DNA from: Edolisoma coerulescens
Taxonomy: Eukaryota > Chordata > Aves > Passeriformes > Campephagidae
Direction: 5' to 3'
NCBI GenBank assembly: GCA_013397115.1
Contig: VWZW01005387.1
Span: 1,693,235-1,757,234, forward strand
Length of the DNA stretch: 64,000 nucleotides
Shown in pieces: positions 13,201-25,800 of this stretch. The translations under genes and the position numbers were made by a program. The notes beneath the pieces are model-generated. The model was not told where the DNA came from. It was given only the letters and a program-made list of their open reading frames with translations, and searched no databases. Every line of letters starts with the position of its first letter. The stretch's first letter is position 1.

Positions 13201-15740
13201 ATTTCAATAGGAAGTCTAGTACTGAATGATCCACCCTTACATAGCTTCAGAGAAATCTGTTTAGTGGTTTTTGTTTCTAAAGAATAAAAATTTTCTGATT
13301 CACTAATAGAGATACTGAGAATATTTCTACTTGCATCTCCTATCCTCCCACTCTGAAAGCTGTGTCACTGCATATTTGTCAAAGGATCCCTGTCACAGAT
13401 GTTCTGGTTCTGCACTGACTTCTCATAAAAAGCATTCTTCCTACAGACATTTCTTTAAATTATTTTATATTCCTGCCATTTTTTCCTCACAATCTGATTT
13501 TCACAGTTTTTTCCAGACTTAGGTACACACAAAGTGAACACAATAGTTTTTTATACTGTGGAGACCTGAACCTGATTCCTTTGGGCTCAGTGAGAGCAGG
13601 ACAGCAACAAGAGCAGACATGCATGTGTCTGGTAAGAAAAGAATACCTTTTTTTTGTATTCTGGATCATTTACCTTATTCTCCATGACACTGTTAAATTG
13701 AACATGATGCAGCTCCTTTAGCTACTCAGTGTTTCAGAAAAATAAACACTAAGAGGGCAGAATACCTTTTTCCTCTCTCTTTTAAATCCATACAAATATT
13801 AATGTTGATGGTCTTTGTAAATTAGATGTGTATTTATACAACTGTTAACACTTATATCTGACCACTTCATATTGTTCAGCATAAAGACTATAATTAAAAT
13901 ACAAAGTCAAATTCTTAGAGCCCTGCTGAATGTCTGTTATACTGCTGTATTACATTAGTTACAAAAATCTCATATTTTTAGTAGGCGCAGATCATTTGGT
14001 TTCAGCACCACTCCCGAAATGAAATGGCCAACAAAACACTTAGGAAAAATAGGACACTTGCTCAAGCAAGTTAAATCAGGCACTGTCTATAGAGAGGCAG
14101 TAACTTACAACAGGATTGTTTTTGTTGTCCAAATTAAAAATAAAGGCACATTCATTGTGGCAGGGTGATGATTTCTGCAAATGCAGCCAGTTGAAAAACT
14201 ACAATCAAAGACAACCTACAAAACCCCTGATGCAAGGAGTGCTTGGATTCAGTCTGTCCATCAGAAAGGCTATTCCTTTCAGTAAGGATTACTTATGGTT
14301 TGCAGGATTCAGTGCTTTATTTCACCACACAGCACAACGAACAGCAAGACACTGTGGACCAACTGCCTGCTAGCAAACTTTGTAGGAATGCGTCAGGCAC
14401 TTTATCAAGAAAGCCCAGCATCAAGAAATTTCAGCGATAATGCTTTTTTGAATTACAAAAGAACAAAGAGGTATTTTCTAATCATTCCTCTGTTTCTGTA
14501 CTAACCTGGGACCATACTGGCTTCAGAAATATGAAATAATATTTTGATAACCAAAGAAACTATTTCCCAACTATTTCCACTTCAAGCTGTTAACTGTAAT
14601 CCTTTGCTATTCTAAGGCCAATTGTTTCCTACAATGTATTCTGCCTCTTCTTTTGACCACTTGATCAGTAGCTTATGATAACCTATGCCTAAAATTATTC
14701 TTGTCATATACTTTTAAATTTTTTTCTTTCCACAGCCAAGCCCTTACCCAGATCCTTTTGATTTATACAAAAATAAAACAATTCACTTCACTGGAGTTTA
14801 GCTGCTCAAATAGCCTTAGTTCTCTTCTAACGGGGTCTCAGTTTCCTCTTTGCTGAATCCTCACCTTACAGAAGCCAGAACATTTTGGTATGTTTTCATC
14901 CTTAAAAAACCCTTATGGACTTAGTATACGTTTTAGTAGGAGTGTTAGTAGCAATTTCTGCCATTCCCCTCCTGCACACGAAGGTGAGGTCTCACCTGAC
15001 TTGTCGGAAGAATCGTCAAACTCCACGTTGAAGGAATGCCCGTTATTAACGATGCTTCTGGCCGTGCTGGCATCATAACTGAAGCTGAGAGGCTTCAGAG
15101 AGGAGTCGTACTTGGCGGACTTGCTGCTGATTTCAATAGGGGACTGGCGCTCTCCATTGGCGATGGGAAAGTGCTCATGCCAGTGAGCGGGTCCTGCAAG
15201 ATAGCGGAAAGCAACTCAGTGGAAAAAGACAAAAAAGTTCGGGGTATATAAGCGATAACCCTCCCTCTGGGAATCGGGATGTTCCAACACCAGCAGCAGC
15301 CTTTAACTGCGTACCACTTGTGCGGGCTGGCGGTAGCGGCAGCACAGGCGAGCGGAGATCCCACCTGGGCATCGAGGCACCCGGCAGCCCCACAGCCTCG
15401 GCGGCTGAGGCGGGGGTTGTACCGGGGAGTCCTCGGGGCCACCCCGTCCTGTGGAGTAGCGCTCGTCGTTCCCTTCCCGAAGTAAAGGAATGTTAGCAGG
15501 GAAGCAGGAGATGCTCCGGCACAGCGTGCAGAGCGCTGGACGGGCTGCCCGGGCGCAGGTGCATTTCAAGGTTACAATAAAAAAGCGCCACCGAGCTCAT
15601 TGCCGCTTCGGGCAAGAGCTCCGCGGGGCAGCAGCGGGCACGTCCCGGGCGCGGCTCCCGGGGACCTGCCGGCAGGTGTCCTGCACCGCCGGGCACTCAC
15701 ACTCACCGTCGTGGCTGCCGTATCCCCAGTGGTGGGACAT
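1064..15740 (-). CDS. CA2: Carbonic anhydrase 2 (CA2), exons 1-6; 3' exon outside window
   Basis: Cytosolic alpha-carbonic anhydrase that interconverts CO2 and bicarbonate. Six exons are visible on the minus strand: 15707-15740, 14996-15193, 4583-4701, 3076-3168, 2256-2318 and 1064-1219 (34, 198, 119, 93, 63 and 156 nt), all bounded by GT-AG. They give 221 codons without a stop. The start [12 protein letters not shown] is the CA2 N-terminus, and the ATG has A at -3. Visible residues are proton-shuttle His64 (NNGHSF), zinc ligands His94 and His96 (FHIHW) and His119 (LHIVHW), Glu106, Leu198, Thr199, Thr200 and Trp209 (CA numbering), as expected for a fast isozyme. The usual length is 260 residues, so about 39 codons of exon 7 should lie left of base 1; I searched 1-1063 and did not find them. 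CA3 lies upstream in the same orientation. Identity as CA2 is secure. Confidence 0.96.
1220..2255 (-). other. CA2 intron 5
   Basis: 1,036 bases, AT-rich, GT-AG bounded. No coding sequence or recognised repeat. Confidence 0.9.
2256..2318 (-). CDS. CA2: CA2 exon 5
   Basis: 63 nt, 21 codons (residues 149-169), [19 protein letters not shown] then TK. The acceptor is TTACAG and the donor GTAATA. The length is standard for the family, unlike the matching CA3 exon, which has 22 codons. Confidence 0.95.
2319..3075 (-). other. CA2 intron 4
   Basis: 757 bases, GT-AG bounded. Nothing recognised inside. Confidence 0.9.
3076..3168 (-). CDS. CA2: CA2 exon 4
   Basis: 93 nt, residues 118-148. It begins [13 protein letters not shown], carrying the third zinc ligand His119 and pocket residue Val121, and ends [11 protein letters not shown] with pocket residue Val143. 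The acceptor is CTCCTAG and the donor GTTTG, weaker than consensus. Confidence 0.96.
3169..4582 (-). other. CA2 intron 3
   Basis: 1,414 bases, GT-AG bounded. Contains short A/T runs only; no gene or repeat recognised. Confidence 0.9.
4583..4701 (-). CDS. CA2: CA2 exon 3
   Basis: 119 nt, residues 78-117. It encodes [20 protein letters not shown] with zinc ligands His94 and His96 and Gln92, followed by [14 protein letters not shown] with Glu106, which holds Thr199. The acceptor is TTTGCAG and the donor GTAGGA; the 3' junction is phase 0. Confidence 0.97.
8807..8852. repeat. Short dispersed repeat, copy A
   Basis: Shares an exact 19-base core (8817-8835, CTGACAGACTAGAGTTCAG) plus flanking similarity (CTTTCCC before, GTGAGCTG.CAC after) with 51517-51565 in the same orientation. 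Family unknown. Confidence 0.6.
9907..9993 (+). repeat. A/C-rich low-complexity tract
   Basis: Runs of A broken by C, grading from (A)n through CAAA/CCAA units to CCAACCAACC. Similar tracts occur at 40341-40404. It lies inside CA2 intron 2. Confidence 0.85.
14996..15193 (-). CDS. CA2: CA2 exon 2
   Basis: 198 nt, residues 12-78. It follows a TTGCAG acceptor and ends at a GTGAGA-type donor in phase 1. It contains [17 protein letters not shown], and NNGHSF carrying the proton-shuttle His64. The length is the family standard for this exon. Confidence 0.96.
15194..15706 (-). other. CA2 intron 1
   Basis: 513 bases, GT-AG bounded. Its promoter-proximal part is CpG-rich and belongs to the CA2 CpG island. 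No coding content. Confidence 0.9.
15707..15740 (-). CDS. CA2: CA2 exon 1 (coding part)
   Basis: Encodes [11 protein letters not shown] plus the first base of a glycine codon, then a GTGAGT donor (intron phase 1). The ATG is in a good context (ACC before it) and lies about 70 bases downstream of a TATA box. Trp5 and Tyr7, conserved in alpha-CAs, are present. Confidence 0.95.
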
Positions 15741-15807
15741 GGTGCGCGGCCCTGCTCTGCCTGTGGAGGCTGTCACAGCGCCGTGGCCCCAGCGCGCTCT
15801 CAGGGGC

Positions 15808-15814
15808 TTTTATA
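15808..15814 (-). promoter_or_regulatory. CA2: CA2 TATA box
   Basis: TATAAAA on the minus strand, within CCTATAAAAGCCCC, 68 bases upstream of the ATG. Transcription should start near 15780-15785, giving a 5' UTR of about 40-45 nt. A TATA box combined with a CpG island is known for CA2 promoters. Confidence 0.8.
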
Positions 15815-15874
15815 GGCTCCCGCTAACTCCATGCCCTTCTCTGCGGCCGGAGGAGGGGTGGGGAGTAAGGGCGA

Positions 15875-15902
15875 GGGCGGAGGGAGACTCCGCTGGGGGC
15901 GG
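15875..15902. promoter_or_regulatory. GC boxes upstream of CA2
   Basis: Two GGGCGG motifs (15875-15880 and within GGGGGCGG at 15895-15902) lie 60-95 bases upstream of the TATA box, a position typical of Sp1/KLF sites. Assignment is from motif only. Confidence 0.5.
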
Positions 15903-16209
15903 AGAGAGCGGTCCCTTATAATCCGCGATCGGCCGCGGAGCTGTGGCGGGCCGGGCGAATGGCGCCCCCCGCAGGCGGGCGGCGTGAGGCGGTCCGGCGG
16001 GCCGCAGGCAGGGCGGGGGTGCTGGGTCGCCCTCCGCGCTCCCGCCCTCCCTCCTTCCCTCCTTCCGCGCATCGCGCACCTGCAGGCGCTGCGCGGGTGG
16101 TGCGGGGCGCCGTGACCTTGGGAGGTGCCGGCGGCTGGGCCGAGCAGCGCGCCGGGAGCCGGTGCGGGGCGGGCGGCGGGTGCGAGAGTGCGGTGTGAGA
16201 AAGGGAGCG

Positions 16210-16271
16210 GGTGTGCGTCCGTGTGTCCCTCGGTGTGCGTGTCTGTGTGCGTGTCTGTGTGTGTGTACGTG
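16210..16271 (+). repeat. GT-rich microsatellite with C/CG interruptions
   Basis: Imperfect (GT)n broken by GCGT and CTGT units, inside the CA2 CpG island about 400 bases upstream of the TATA box. Alternating purine-pyrimidine sequence of this kind can adopt Z-DNA. Confidence 0.8.
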
Positions 16272-16830
16272 CGCGGCGCGGCGCGGCAGGGCGGTCGGGT
16301 GCTGCTCCCTGCCGGGAGCGGAGGGAAAGGAGGGAGGAGGGCAGCCCGGCAGGGCAGTTCGGCCGTGCGGGAGCCGTGCCCGAGGGTCCTGCAGCCGGGG
16401 TTTGCCATAGGTGCCAGGTTTTGGAGGCGGAGATCGGCGGAGTTGCGGAGAGGAGCTGTGGTGGGGCTTCAGAAGAACGGGGACGTCACCGCTTATTGCT
16501 CCGTTGTGCGTTTTTCGTGATCGCCTCCTGAGAAGCTGCAGGTCGAGCTGGGCTTACGTTTAATTCTTACCACTTAGGCAATACACAGTTAACTGTGAGT
16601 GCATCTTAGCTACCGCTCTCGAGGCTGGGTTAGCGAGAACAAAACTGAGCAATACATATTTTAGATGTTTTCCTATTGCGCAACGCTCCGGTGTTCTATG
16701 GCCGGACAGGAGGGATCGGACCTTGGCAGCCCTTTCGGCGGCGGCTCCGTTCCGTGTCGTGCCGGCTTCCCTCGGCCCGGCGCTGCGGTGGGGAGGGCTG
16801 GCCCCGAGGGGCAGCTCCTACCCGAGTGCG

Positions 16831-19800
16831 CTTGCAGATGGTCCTGTTTGAAGGCTTTTCTGTGTCTTGCTCTGAGCAGTTTTCGGTATGGAAATGACAT
16901 TGTAACTTAACCCCATTTCCTTATTAAGATGGTTTATTCAAATCTGGTTTTAATATTGTTCTGTTGTGATTTAACCACAGGGGTCTAAATTCTGTTTTCA
17001 GTGAGGTCATTGTAAATCTGGAATAACAACACCAGAATGACTTCATCATTTACATTCAGCATTGTAAAATCTGTGTCTTTTGTTTGTATCTGTAAGAGGA
17101 GGGAGAAAAGTCTGTTTGTATAATGGGTACTGTTGGTAACAGCAAATGTAACCAGCTGGAAATTGCTTACAAAAATTAAAGGCATTTCCCCGACCTTTTC
17201 AAGTATAAGTAGAAAATATTTAAAGCTTATTAGTGATTAACACAGTGTGTGTCCTCACATTTGCTTGCCTCAGTATGGTTTAGCGACCACAAAATGGAAA
17301 TGTGATCGCAAAACTGTATACACAGAAGTTATTTAGAAATGGCTTTTGCGTGTGATGTAGAACAACAAATGGAAATGCATGTTACACATTTAATAGGCAT
17401 TCCTTGTTTGCTCATTATAGATACTTTGCATCAATCACTTTCAAATCTGCCAGTCGTGCTATGCAGTATATCAACAGTCTTGTAAATGCACAGATGCACA
17501 AATCCATATAGGTAAGATCCCTTGAAGAAAAAAGAAAAAAAAATCCCTTTACCTTGTAAGAAGGAATAAGATTTCAGTACCTTTCAGAAGGTTTCCTTCC
17601 ATTCAAATTTACTGTTGAAAAAATCCATTCACCCTGATTCCTCTGCACTCTCACAAGTTTCCACTGACATCAACAGGAGTACCACATAAAGGACAGGTAC
17701 AGGATTAAACACGACACAATGTTTGGCATGGTAGGCTTCCTAAAAGATCTTAAGGTTCTTACCAGGGAAATGAAGTCAGTCACGAGCATCACTAAGGGAC
17801 TGGGATTTTTAATTACTTGAATCTTCATTTTCTTTTCAGTAGATATATGGTACATGCTAAGCACGCAGACATACATCCACAAATAGAAGGTCCAGTGCTC
17901 TTAAAATCAAATACCTATTTTCCTTGATCATTCAGCGGTACTTGCAGGCTGGAGCCCATGCCAAGGGACTGCTGAGAGCCTGGCGTTGACTTGTTGATTC
18001 CAGCCTCTTTCTTTTCTGTCTCCCACCTGCATCAGACTCATAATCTGTGACTGTGGTTTTACAGCAGCATGCAGTGCCTCAGAGAAAGCCATAAGCTAGC
18101 CCTGAGAGGAAGGTGGATACTAGAAATGGTACAGTCGATAATACTGCACATGGGTGAAGCTGCAAGGAGTGTTAGCAACAGTAAAAGGACACGATGTACA
18201 TCAGCTCAGTGCCTGCAGCAGTTCAGGCTTCTCACAGAAATCCAAACTATGCTCCATGAGGCTGCTCCTCTCTGCCACAGTTGTGATGAAGTCGGTGGAA
18301 TGACGCACACCAGTGAGGCCTACTTGCATGTACAGAATGTGTAGGAGCAGTTCCTAAAGCACATGTTCACAAATCCTGTGGCAACAGAAGCATTATAAAT
18401 ATATTTCAAGCAATACAAATACAGGGAACAGATTAGATAATTACTGTAGCCATTTGATTACTCATGATTGACGTTAACATTTCGGGTAGAAAAGATGCCA
18501 GTGTAATCTTGTCTCCCTTTTTTGTCACTACGGGTACCACATACTGGGAAGGTTTTTAGAAACTAATAAAACCAGATGCTATTCTTCATCTCTCCTCAAT
18601 TTCTTAGAGTCAGATCACATCTGAATGTGGTAAACAAATTGGTGGTTCTACATTTGATGGTACTTTTGAATCATATTAGTAAATACAAATAGAAGCACCA
18701 TCAATAGCTTCAGTAAGTGCAAACTCTTCACTCACTCGGATACTTCCATGTTGTTCATGGTACTCATTCGTGGGCAAAGGACAGTACAAAGCCTATATAT
18801 CACTTAGGCCCCACTTGAATTCTGCTTTGAAGCTTTACATGTCACAGAACATTTGTTGACTCTGTGCACAGGAAGGGCACATCCTGTTTGTGTATGTTTT
18901 ATGAAATTTCCTGAAATATATCTTTATTGTCATTATTATTACTTGTGAAGCACAGAAAATGTCACTACAGATGGAAAATGGCACAGATTCTTCCATATCA
19001 AAGTCTTTTTTTCCTTAGTAAATTGCCAACTTCTAGTACTACTCTGGCTGCAGGAGTGATGACATGTCACTCAGGTTTTAACCTGCTAAACAATTTCAGC
19101 AGAAATGCATACAATGATTATGTTGTAAATCTACCTTTTAATTTTCATGGTAGATTTTCAACTCTGAGAATCTATTTGCAGTCTTTTTTTAACATTAACA
19201 GTCATGTTACTGTTCAGTGCTGAGCAAGATGCAGAAGAACCCTGCAGTATTCTGATTCATTCTAGCAATTCTATGAAAGTTAAATGCAATTATGAAAATA
19301 AAAGTAATCTTTGGTCCTTCAGGGCTGTCAGGTTAGAGTCCTTTCTTGTATTACAAAAATGATACTTTACTACTAATTTCTAATGAGAGACTAATGCAAG
19401 TACTAGCAAGGCAAGCTTCATGACATGTCAGTGCAGTGGAAAAAGCCTGACTGCCTCTCTTGCTGACTTCTAACTGTTGCTGATACAAGCTGCTTTAATG
19501 CATTTTGATACACTTTGAAATATAGCATATTTAAGTAATCTCTGTTTTAAAAATGAACAAGCTTGACTACATGAATAAACTTTAGTTTCCAGACAAAAGC
19601 TATTTGTCATGATTCGGTGAAATTGCATCCACATGATAAAGCCCTGTACCGTGTAAAATAATGTCAATAAGGACATTTTATTTAAGTCCTTCATCTTTAG
19701 GGAAATCTCTCTGTGTGTGCCTTCTCATACCAGGCTAATGTATTGGTTCACTAGCTACCATGATGTTTTGAACTGTCTCACAACCTGGCCTTTAGCTGCC

Positions 19801-22800
19801 TTGTCTTTACAGTTCCAGTTGCTATTTCCTTGTTCATGTGATAGTGTGCCTTCCTCCTCACATGTGAATGTGTCCGTGGTCATCATCCTGACTTCCCACT
19901 ATGTAGCTGTTTGCAAATACACTCCATAATGTTTTGAAAACCTCTGTCTCCTGCAATTGGTATGGTGCATGTGGTAAACTTACATCAACTCCCACTGGAA
20001 GTCTATTACCAGGATGCACATGAGCGTATTGCAAGGCAACGGCAGCAGCAGGTCACCAGTCTGACACAGTACAACACTGCACGTGCAAAGGATTTAAAAC
20101 TGGTTTATAAAATAATCAAAGCCATCAGTTTCCAGTTGTTCATAGGGAAGTCACTTACTATTCCTCTGACAAGAGGTGCCAGCACCATGTGGAAGATAGA
20201 GGGGATAATGATAACTCTAGAGTTCCTGCCTACCAAGGTCAGCAAGTTACAGATTCCTCTTTTAAAAAGTTACTAGCATACAAAAGTTCCTTGCTTCTGA
20301 GATCCTTGGTAAGTTCTGGAACCAAAAAGTTACATTTGGCTAGAACATAAAACATTTCTATTGTACTGGTACACTGACTGATGAAAATGAGAGGTTTTCC
20401 TCTGCTGTAGTCAAAAATAGTTGATGTAGCACATACTCATATTTGGACTCACCAAATATTATAGCTTTAGGAACACTAAAATGAGTGCAGCGTGAGTGAG
20501 AAGGGAATTCTCAAAAGACAGAACAAAGAGTTCCCAAGTAAACTTCTGTATCTTTCCAAAAACAAAAGAAAAGGTAGGAAATCAGTTAATGAAATTGAAC
20601 TACAGAAGAGAGAAATGGAAACAAAAAGAGAGGAGTACCTAATTATACATGCTAGGAGATAGCTATGGGAAAAGGATCAAACCTTACCTCTAAGTATAGC
20701 TGAAAGAAATAAAAAAAAATAGATTTGTGACAAAATTTAATATTTACCTTGGTGTCAACTATTACCATACAAATGTTCATATACATAATAATTGTATGTA
20801 CGTGAGTAATTCTATTGGGTTGCTCATGGGCTGGGAAAAACAGTGGTAAGCACACAGAGGGACTGTGAGCTGTGTGCAGAGCAGTGACCAAGGAGAGCTT
20901 CCACAGGAGCTCTCTGAGTTATCCCCAGGATGGGAGTTAGATGATGCCTGAACACCAATGACTGCACTCTGCAAAGCTGCCAAGTGTCGTGTCACAAGGG
21001 AATGAATATTGATTTTTTCTTTAGTTTCTCTTGCTCAGGTTTCACATCCAAATGAGCAGGAAATAGCAGAGCAAATCTTCTTAATAATAAAAGACCTTCA
21101 CCTGGCTTTGCCCAAAAGCCCTTCACATGAATCTGTGTCTTTTGCCATCAATGGGTGTAAAGAAGAAGGATGGATATAAACCTTAACCTTTGATCCAAAG
21201 CCTACACCTGAGGCCTCTAGTTCTAATGAAATACTGCAAATTGAACTGGACAATCCTAGCAGCTGTGTGAATCTGTCACTGAATTGGAGGTAGTTTAAAA
21301 GTAGCAATGAAACCTGCCAAGGTTTGCAAATACTTAATAAATCGATGAAATAACCACATAATGCATACCTCTTTTTTGGTTCCTGGGAAAATAGTTGAGT
21401 TTTATTTTGACAAAATATCTGTTGGTGTGTTTATGTTTCTATCTAGGAAAAACTTACAGTAAGATATTGAGAAATCTCTTTTACTATATATTTCTACATC
21501 AAGGTGCCACTAAATGAAAGCTTCTGCATTCCCGATGAAATTCTGTGATAGGCTGACATACTGGGAAAAGGACCTTCAGATTTTTTGGGGTTAAGTATAA
21601 CTCTGAATTGTAACAAGCCTATGTCTCAGAACTAATGTTTCTTTCTCTACACTATTAACTGCTCACTCATTCTTTTCTACCTGGGTAAAAAATTAACATT
21701 ATTGTCCTACTTGTGTCAGCATTAGATGCCTTACTTAGTGATAAGGAAACAACCTTGTGACTTCAGAAAGAATGCTTTGGAACTTTTCCAATTCTTATAT
21801 GCATTTACTGATTTTTGGACCTTAAAGGCTACAGAAACCAACAGGAAGTGCACACACTATCGTAGGCTGGTTTTGTTTACATTTCCTCTCATCCACTTCC
21901 TTTCTCTTATTCCATAGAGGTATGAGAGAGACATGCACACACACAAAGACATAATTTTTCAGATTGTTGCATGATTCCAATGCTAGGCTTTTTTAAATCT
22001 TGTTTTAGGGAAGAGAGAGCTGTACTGCATTCAGCGGTGATGAACAGTAACTTCACTCATGAAAAATGAAAAAAACCTCACCTGCTTTATTTTTTTTTTT
22101 TTTTTGGAAGATACTTCAGTATCTGGCAATGGAAAATTTGGTATTGGAAAATCTGGCAGTAAAATATTGTTGATTTAAAAATAAATTCCATTCACAGAAA
22201 TCGAAAGAGGAAAGCTCATTACGGGTACTATGTATGGTTAAGGCTTTGTATTTACTCAGCCAAGGTTTAAGCCCAAACTGGTGGGTTTAAACAGCTTAGT
22301 ACCACAGCTGCTATCCATCTCACAAAGTTCAAATCAGTTCAACCTTTTCACTGGCATATGCAATCAAAGCAAACTGTAAAGCCAGCCTTGTAGAACTAGC
22401 TAAACTGTTTTCAGCACAGACTGAAAAAAATAAAGAAAAGATTCTTTCACATCAGTTTTCTGAATGTTGACCTGCGGAGTTGCTGATAGCTTCCTCACCC
22501 CTTGACACAAAGTACTGGGATAACTATTTCAGGTATGTTATCTCTCAAACAGTTTAAACTGGGAATAATACTTCATCTCCTACTCATGTCGGAGCTTGAC
22601 CCCAGAATGTCCTCTGCAGATTAAGGCCTGAGGTGGTGTGAAAAGGAAAAACAGTACAGAGCTAGCTGAACCAGTTTTTAGTCAGAAAGTCATTGAAAAA
22701 TTCAGCCCCTGTCAGTGGGTAACATCAGTGGTTATCCCAGCCACTATTAAGGCTTTGTGCTGGAATGGATATTGTCCGCTCTCCACTCTATTCCTTTCTG

Positions 22801-25800
22801 TGAAAATCTTTTACATGCTTTTCCATCCTGGAGTGATGTGGATTTCATGGAACATCTCTTCTACTTGCTTAGGATGCAGCTACCTTGCAAACAGCCAGGC
22901 TAACTGAAAATATTAGTGTCACCCTGCAACACTCCCCACAAATTATTAAAGCACATCAGTGATGGAAGTTAGCTTTGCCATAGGTTTTCTTTGGAAAAGA
23001 CAGTTTTAGGTAAATTGAAATTGGCTACCTGCTGCTATTAGAGGAAAATGGTAATTATCTTCAGAAACAAGCAGTGGGGTGACAGTATTTAAAAAAAAAC
23101 ATAGGAAAATGTGGAAAAAATAATAGTTCATGACTTTTTATGTTTTTAGCATTTTAAGATGCTTACTTTGGACTAATGTAAGTTAGCACCCATTAAAAAT
23201 AAAGATTACTGCTAGAAGCTCATCAGAGTTTTGGACACTTTACAAAGTCATGGATTGTAAAATGCTTCTACAAAGTTCCTTTTGTTTTTCATATCTGTCC
23301 AAGCTGTATGTTTTTATTTTTCCAAAGAAGTAGAAAATGGGGGAAAATCAAGAATCCAAATTCATCTCTACTTTACAGCTAGAGGAAGACCCTGCTTGCA
23401 GGTGGAATGCAGGACTTGATCTTCAACAAGAATGAATACAAAGTAGATGCTTTGAATTTGGATTGCTCTAAACTAATACTTCTAATTCATCATACTCTGA
23501 TTTATTACATAGCACACAAAGTTGACTTTTCCACTCAGAAAGCAAAGTTCAGTAATGTAACTTCTATTTTCATATTTCTCCATTTTTTGTGGTGTTTCTC
23601 GCATGCAACTGAAAACTTCTATTCAGTAAGCATTAGCATTAGTCAGCCTTCTTAAGGATTCTGATTGGATTAGTATTTTCCCAGGACTGATATACTACAC
23701 AAAACTGGTTTTGTTATGCAGCTCATTGTAAAAAGCCTTTCAAAATGTACAAATAACTGTACATTGTGTACCAAATTGTCTACTATTACAGGTAAAAACT
23801 GCAAATAATGATGAGCAGCTACCACCTCTTTTATATCAAAGCATTACAGAAATTATGTTTGCCTTTAAATTCTAAGTGGCTTTCTATATTGGACTGGCAG
23901 CAGGATATAATCTCTTTCCCACCACTTGTTTTGAGCTGAATATTCTTCAAAGAATGGAACTCAAACTGAATTTAGGCATAGAAATTAATTACATCTCATT
24001 GCCAGAGTTCAGAGGAGAAAGAGTTGCTTACAAAAGCTGATTTTACCAAGAACATGATTTTGGTAGTCATGATTTTGTCTGTCAGTAATTCCCTGGGAAA
24101 CAGGCTTGGCTGACCAGTTAAACTATGTATGTGGCTTTGTCAGAATGCACAGCTGACATTTTTTGCATAATAATTTTTAACATGCAAATTGTTGGTTACA
24201 AAAATGGTGAAAACCCCTAAATAATAAGTTCAAAGAAGTGGAGACACTTTGCACAGTGATGTATTGACCCAGAAAAAATCCATGATGGTGCTGTATAAGC
24301 TGTTATAGCTCTTTCAGTGCCAGTGATGTGTTGCAACTGCCAGTGCTGGGGACAAATCCTGTAGAAAGGGATGCAGGCAGAAGGATGGTAACATGAGGAT
24401 AAAGCTGTGTACAGCCAGCCTAGAATACAGGGTGCTGTAAATAAAATTAATAAAAAGAAAACAGTGCTCTTCTATGCTTGATAACTTCCAACTGGGAATT
24501 AAGACTACTAGGTAAACTTTTAAAAATGGCATGTTTTCCTAAAAGACAACACATGCTGTGTCTGCTGAATACTTTTTTTTTTTTTGCTGTGGTCAAAACC
24601 AAGCATTATGGCAGTCGGTTACAGCTACCATCTGAAATTTCTATGCACAGAGGAGAAAATTATGAAACCTCTTTCCAGAATGCAAAGTAACGCTGAAGGG
24701 CAAATGGCATAGCTGCTGTGCTGAATAAAAATAGCTAGTGAGGTTGACTGTGCAAAGTCATAGAGCCTATGCTTTATTTGAAGAAATAGCTCAGATGAGG
24801 CTTGTCATTTGACACAGGGATGGTTTGACAGTATGAAGTGGAAGCATCCAAGCTGATTTGCAAGCAGTAATAAGACCAGTCAGCTTCTGTTTGAAAAGGA
24901 AAAAAGCACTTCTCAGACTTGTTATCTTGGTCAGACATACCTGCTGACAAACTGGATTAAAGGCCATTTGTCACTGAATCCAGATCAAGTTGTACGACAT
25001 GAAAAACTTCTGTGGTAGAGCACCAGTGTTACAGTAGTCATACACTGCCAATACTTACTTTAAGAAATCAAAAAGCAGTTTTCAGGCAAACAATAGAATT
25101 TTTTTTATAGCATTTATCACCATAGAAAGACAGGAAAGGGAAGAAGTAAAACTTAAGACATTTACATTACTTCAATGAGTTTATTAAAACCTCTGATGCA
25201 ATCAGAAACCCAGATTTTGAAGATTCCTGGAAAGCCTCTCCTGTCTGAGATTAAGAGCAGTTCTTAATTTTGAAGTATCTCCATGATGAGGTGCAAGCTA
25301 GAGTAAAGGTCAATCAAGCCTTTTTGAGCACTTTGTTGTTATAAGGAACATTAAAACAGGATGCATCTTGAAGCACATCCTGCTTGTCTTGCTTAGGCCA
25401 TGAGGCATGATGATCTGTAACCTCCAAAATAGGTCCTCAGACTCAATTTAGACTGCAAAAGTGTGGGGTTTTTCATACACTTTTATAGAGGGATTAATAG
25501 GAACTGTTCATGCTAATGATTTACTTACTAAACACCTCTGAACAAATTACTGTTTATCAGAAAGTTCTGGAAAAAAGTGTAACTTTCGTTTTGTATCCAT
25601 CAATAGAACCGAGTTTTAAGTCATTAATGGATTTGCTTAATTTAGAAGCATCTTGTCATTAGAGACACACAGGTGATCTCCTAAAAAACGAAAGAGCTAT
25701 CATTTCTGATGAATTTTCACGGTGACTATGTGGACCAAGCTCTCTGCTAGAGTAAAGCTGTATCACGGTCTTTTACTTACCTCTCTGCCAGACAAGCACA

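Larger units (their letters stand above)
4702..14995 (-). other. CA2 intron 2 (10.3 kb)
   Basis: This large intron accounts for most of the gene length. It is AT-rich throughout and all open frames in it are short and unlike known proteins. It contains an A/C-rich low-complexity tract (9907-9993) and a short segment also found downstream of CA3 (8807-8852). Any enhancers here cannot be recognised from sequence alone. Confidence 0.85.
15330..16830. promoter_or_regulatory. CpG island over CA2 promoter
   Basis: About 1.5 kb of GC-rich, CpG-dense sequence in an otherwise AT-rich window, covering the end of intron 1, exon 1, the TATA box and about 1 kb of upstream sequence. Density dips at about 16550-16670 and rises again to 16830. 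Long open frames here on both strands (up to 202 codons) reflect the base composition, not genes. Confidence 0.85.

Noticed and set aside
15800..16408. 202-codon open frame on the minus strand upstream of CA2, and similar long frames on the plus strand
   Set aside because: They lie in CpG-island sequence where stop codons are rare; several frames are open on both strands, and the translations are Pro/Arg/Ala-rich with no family features.
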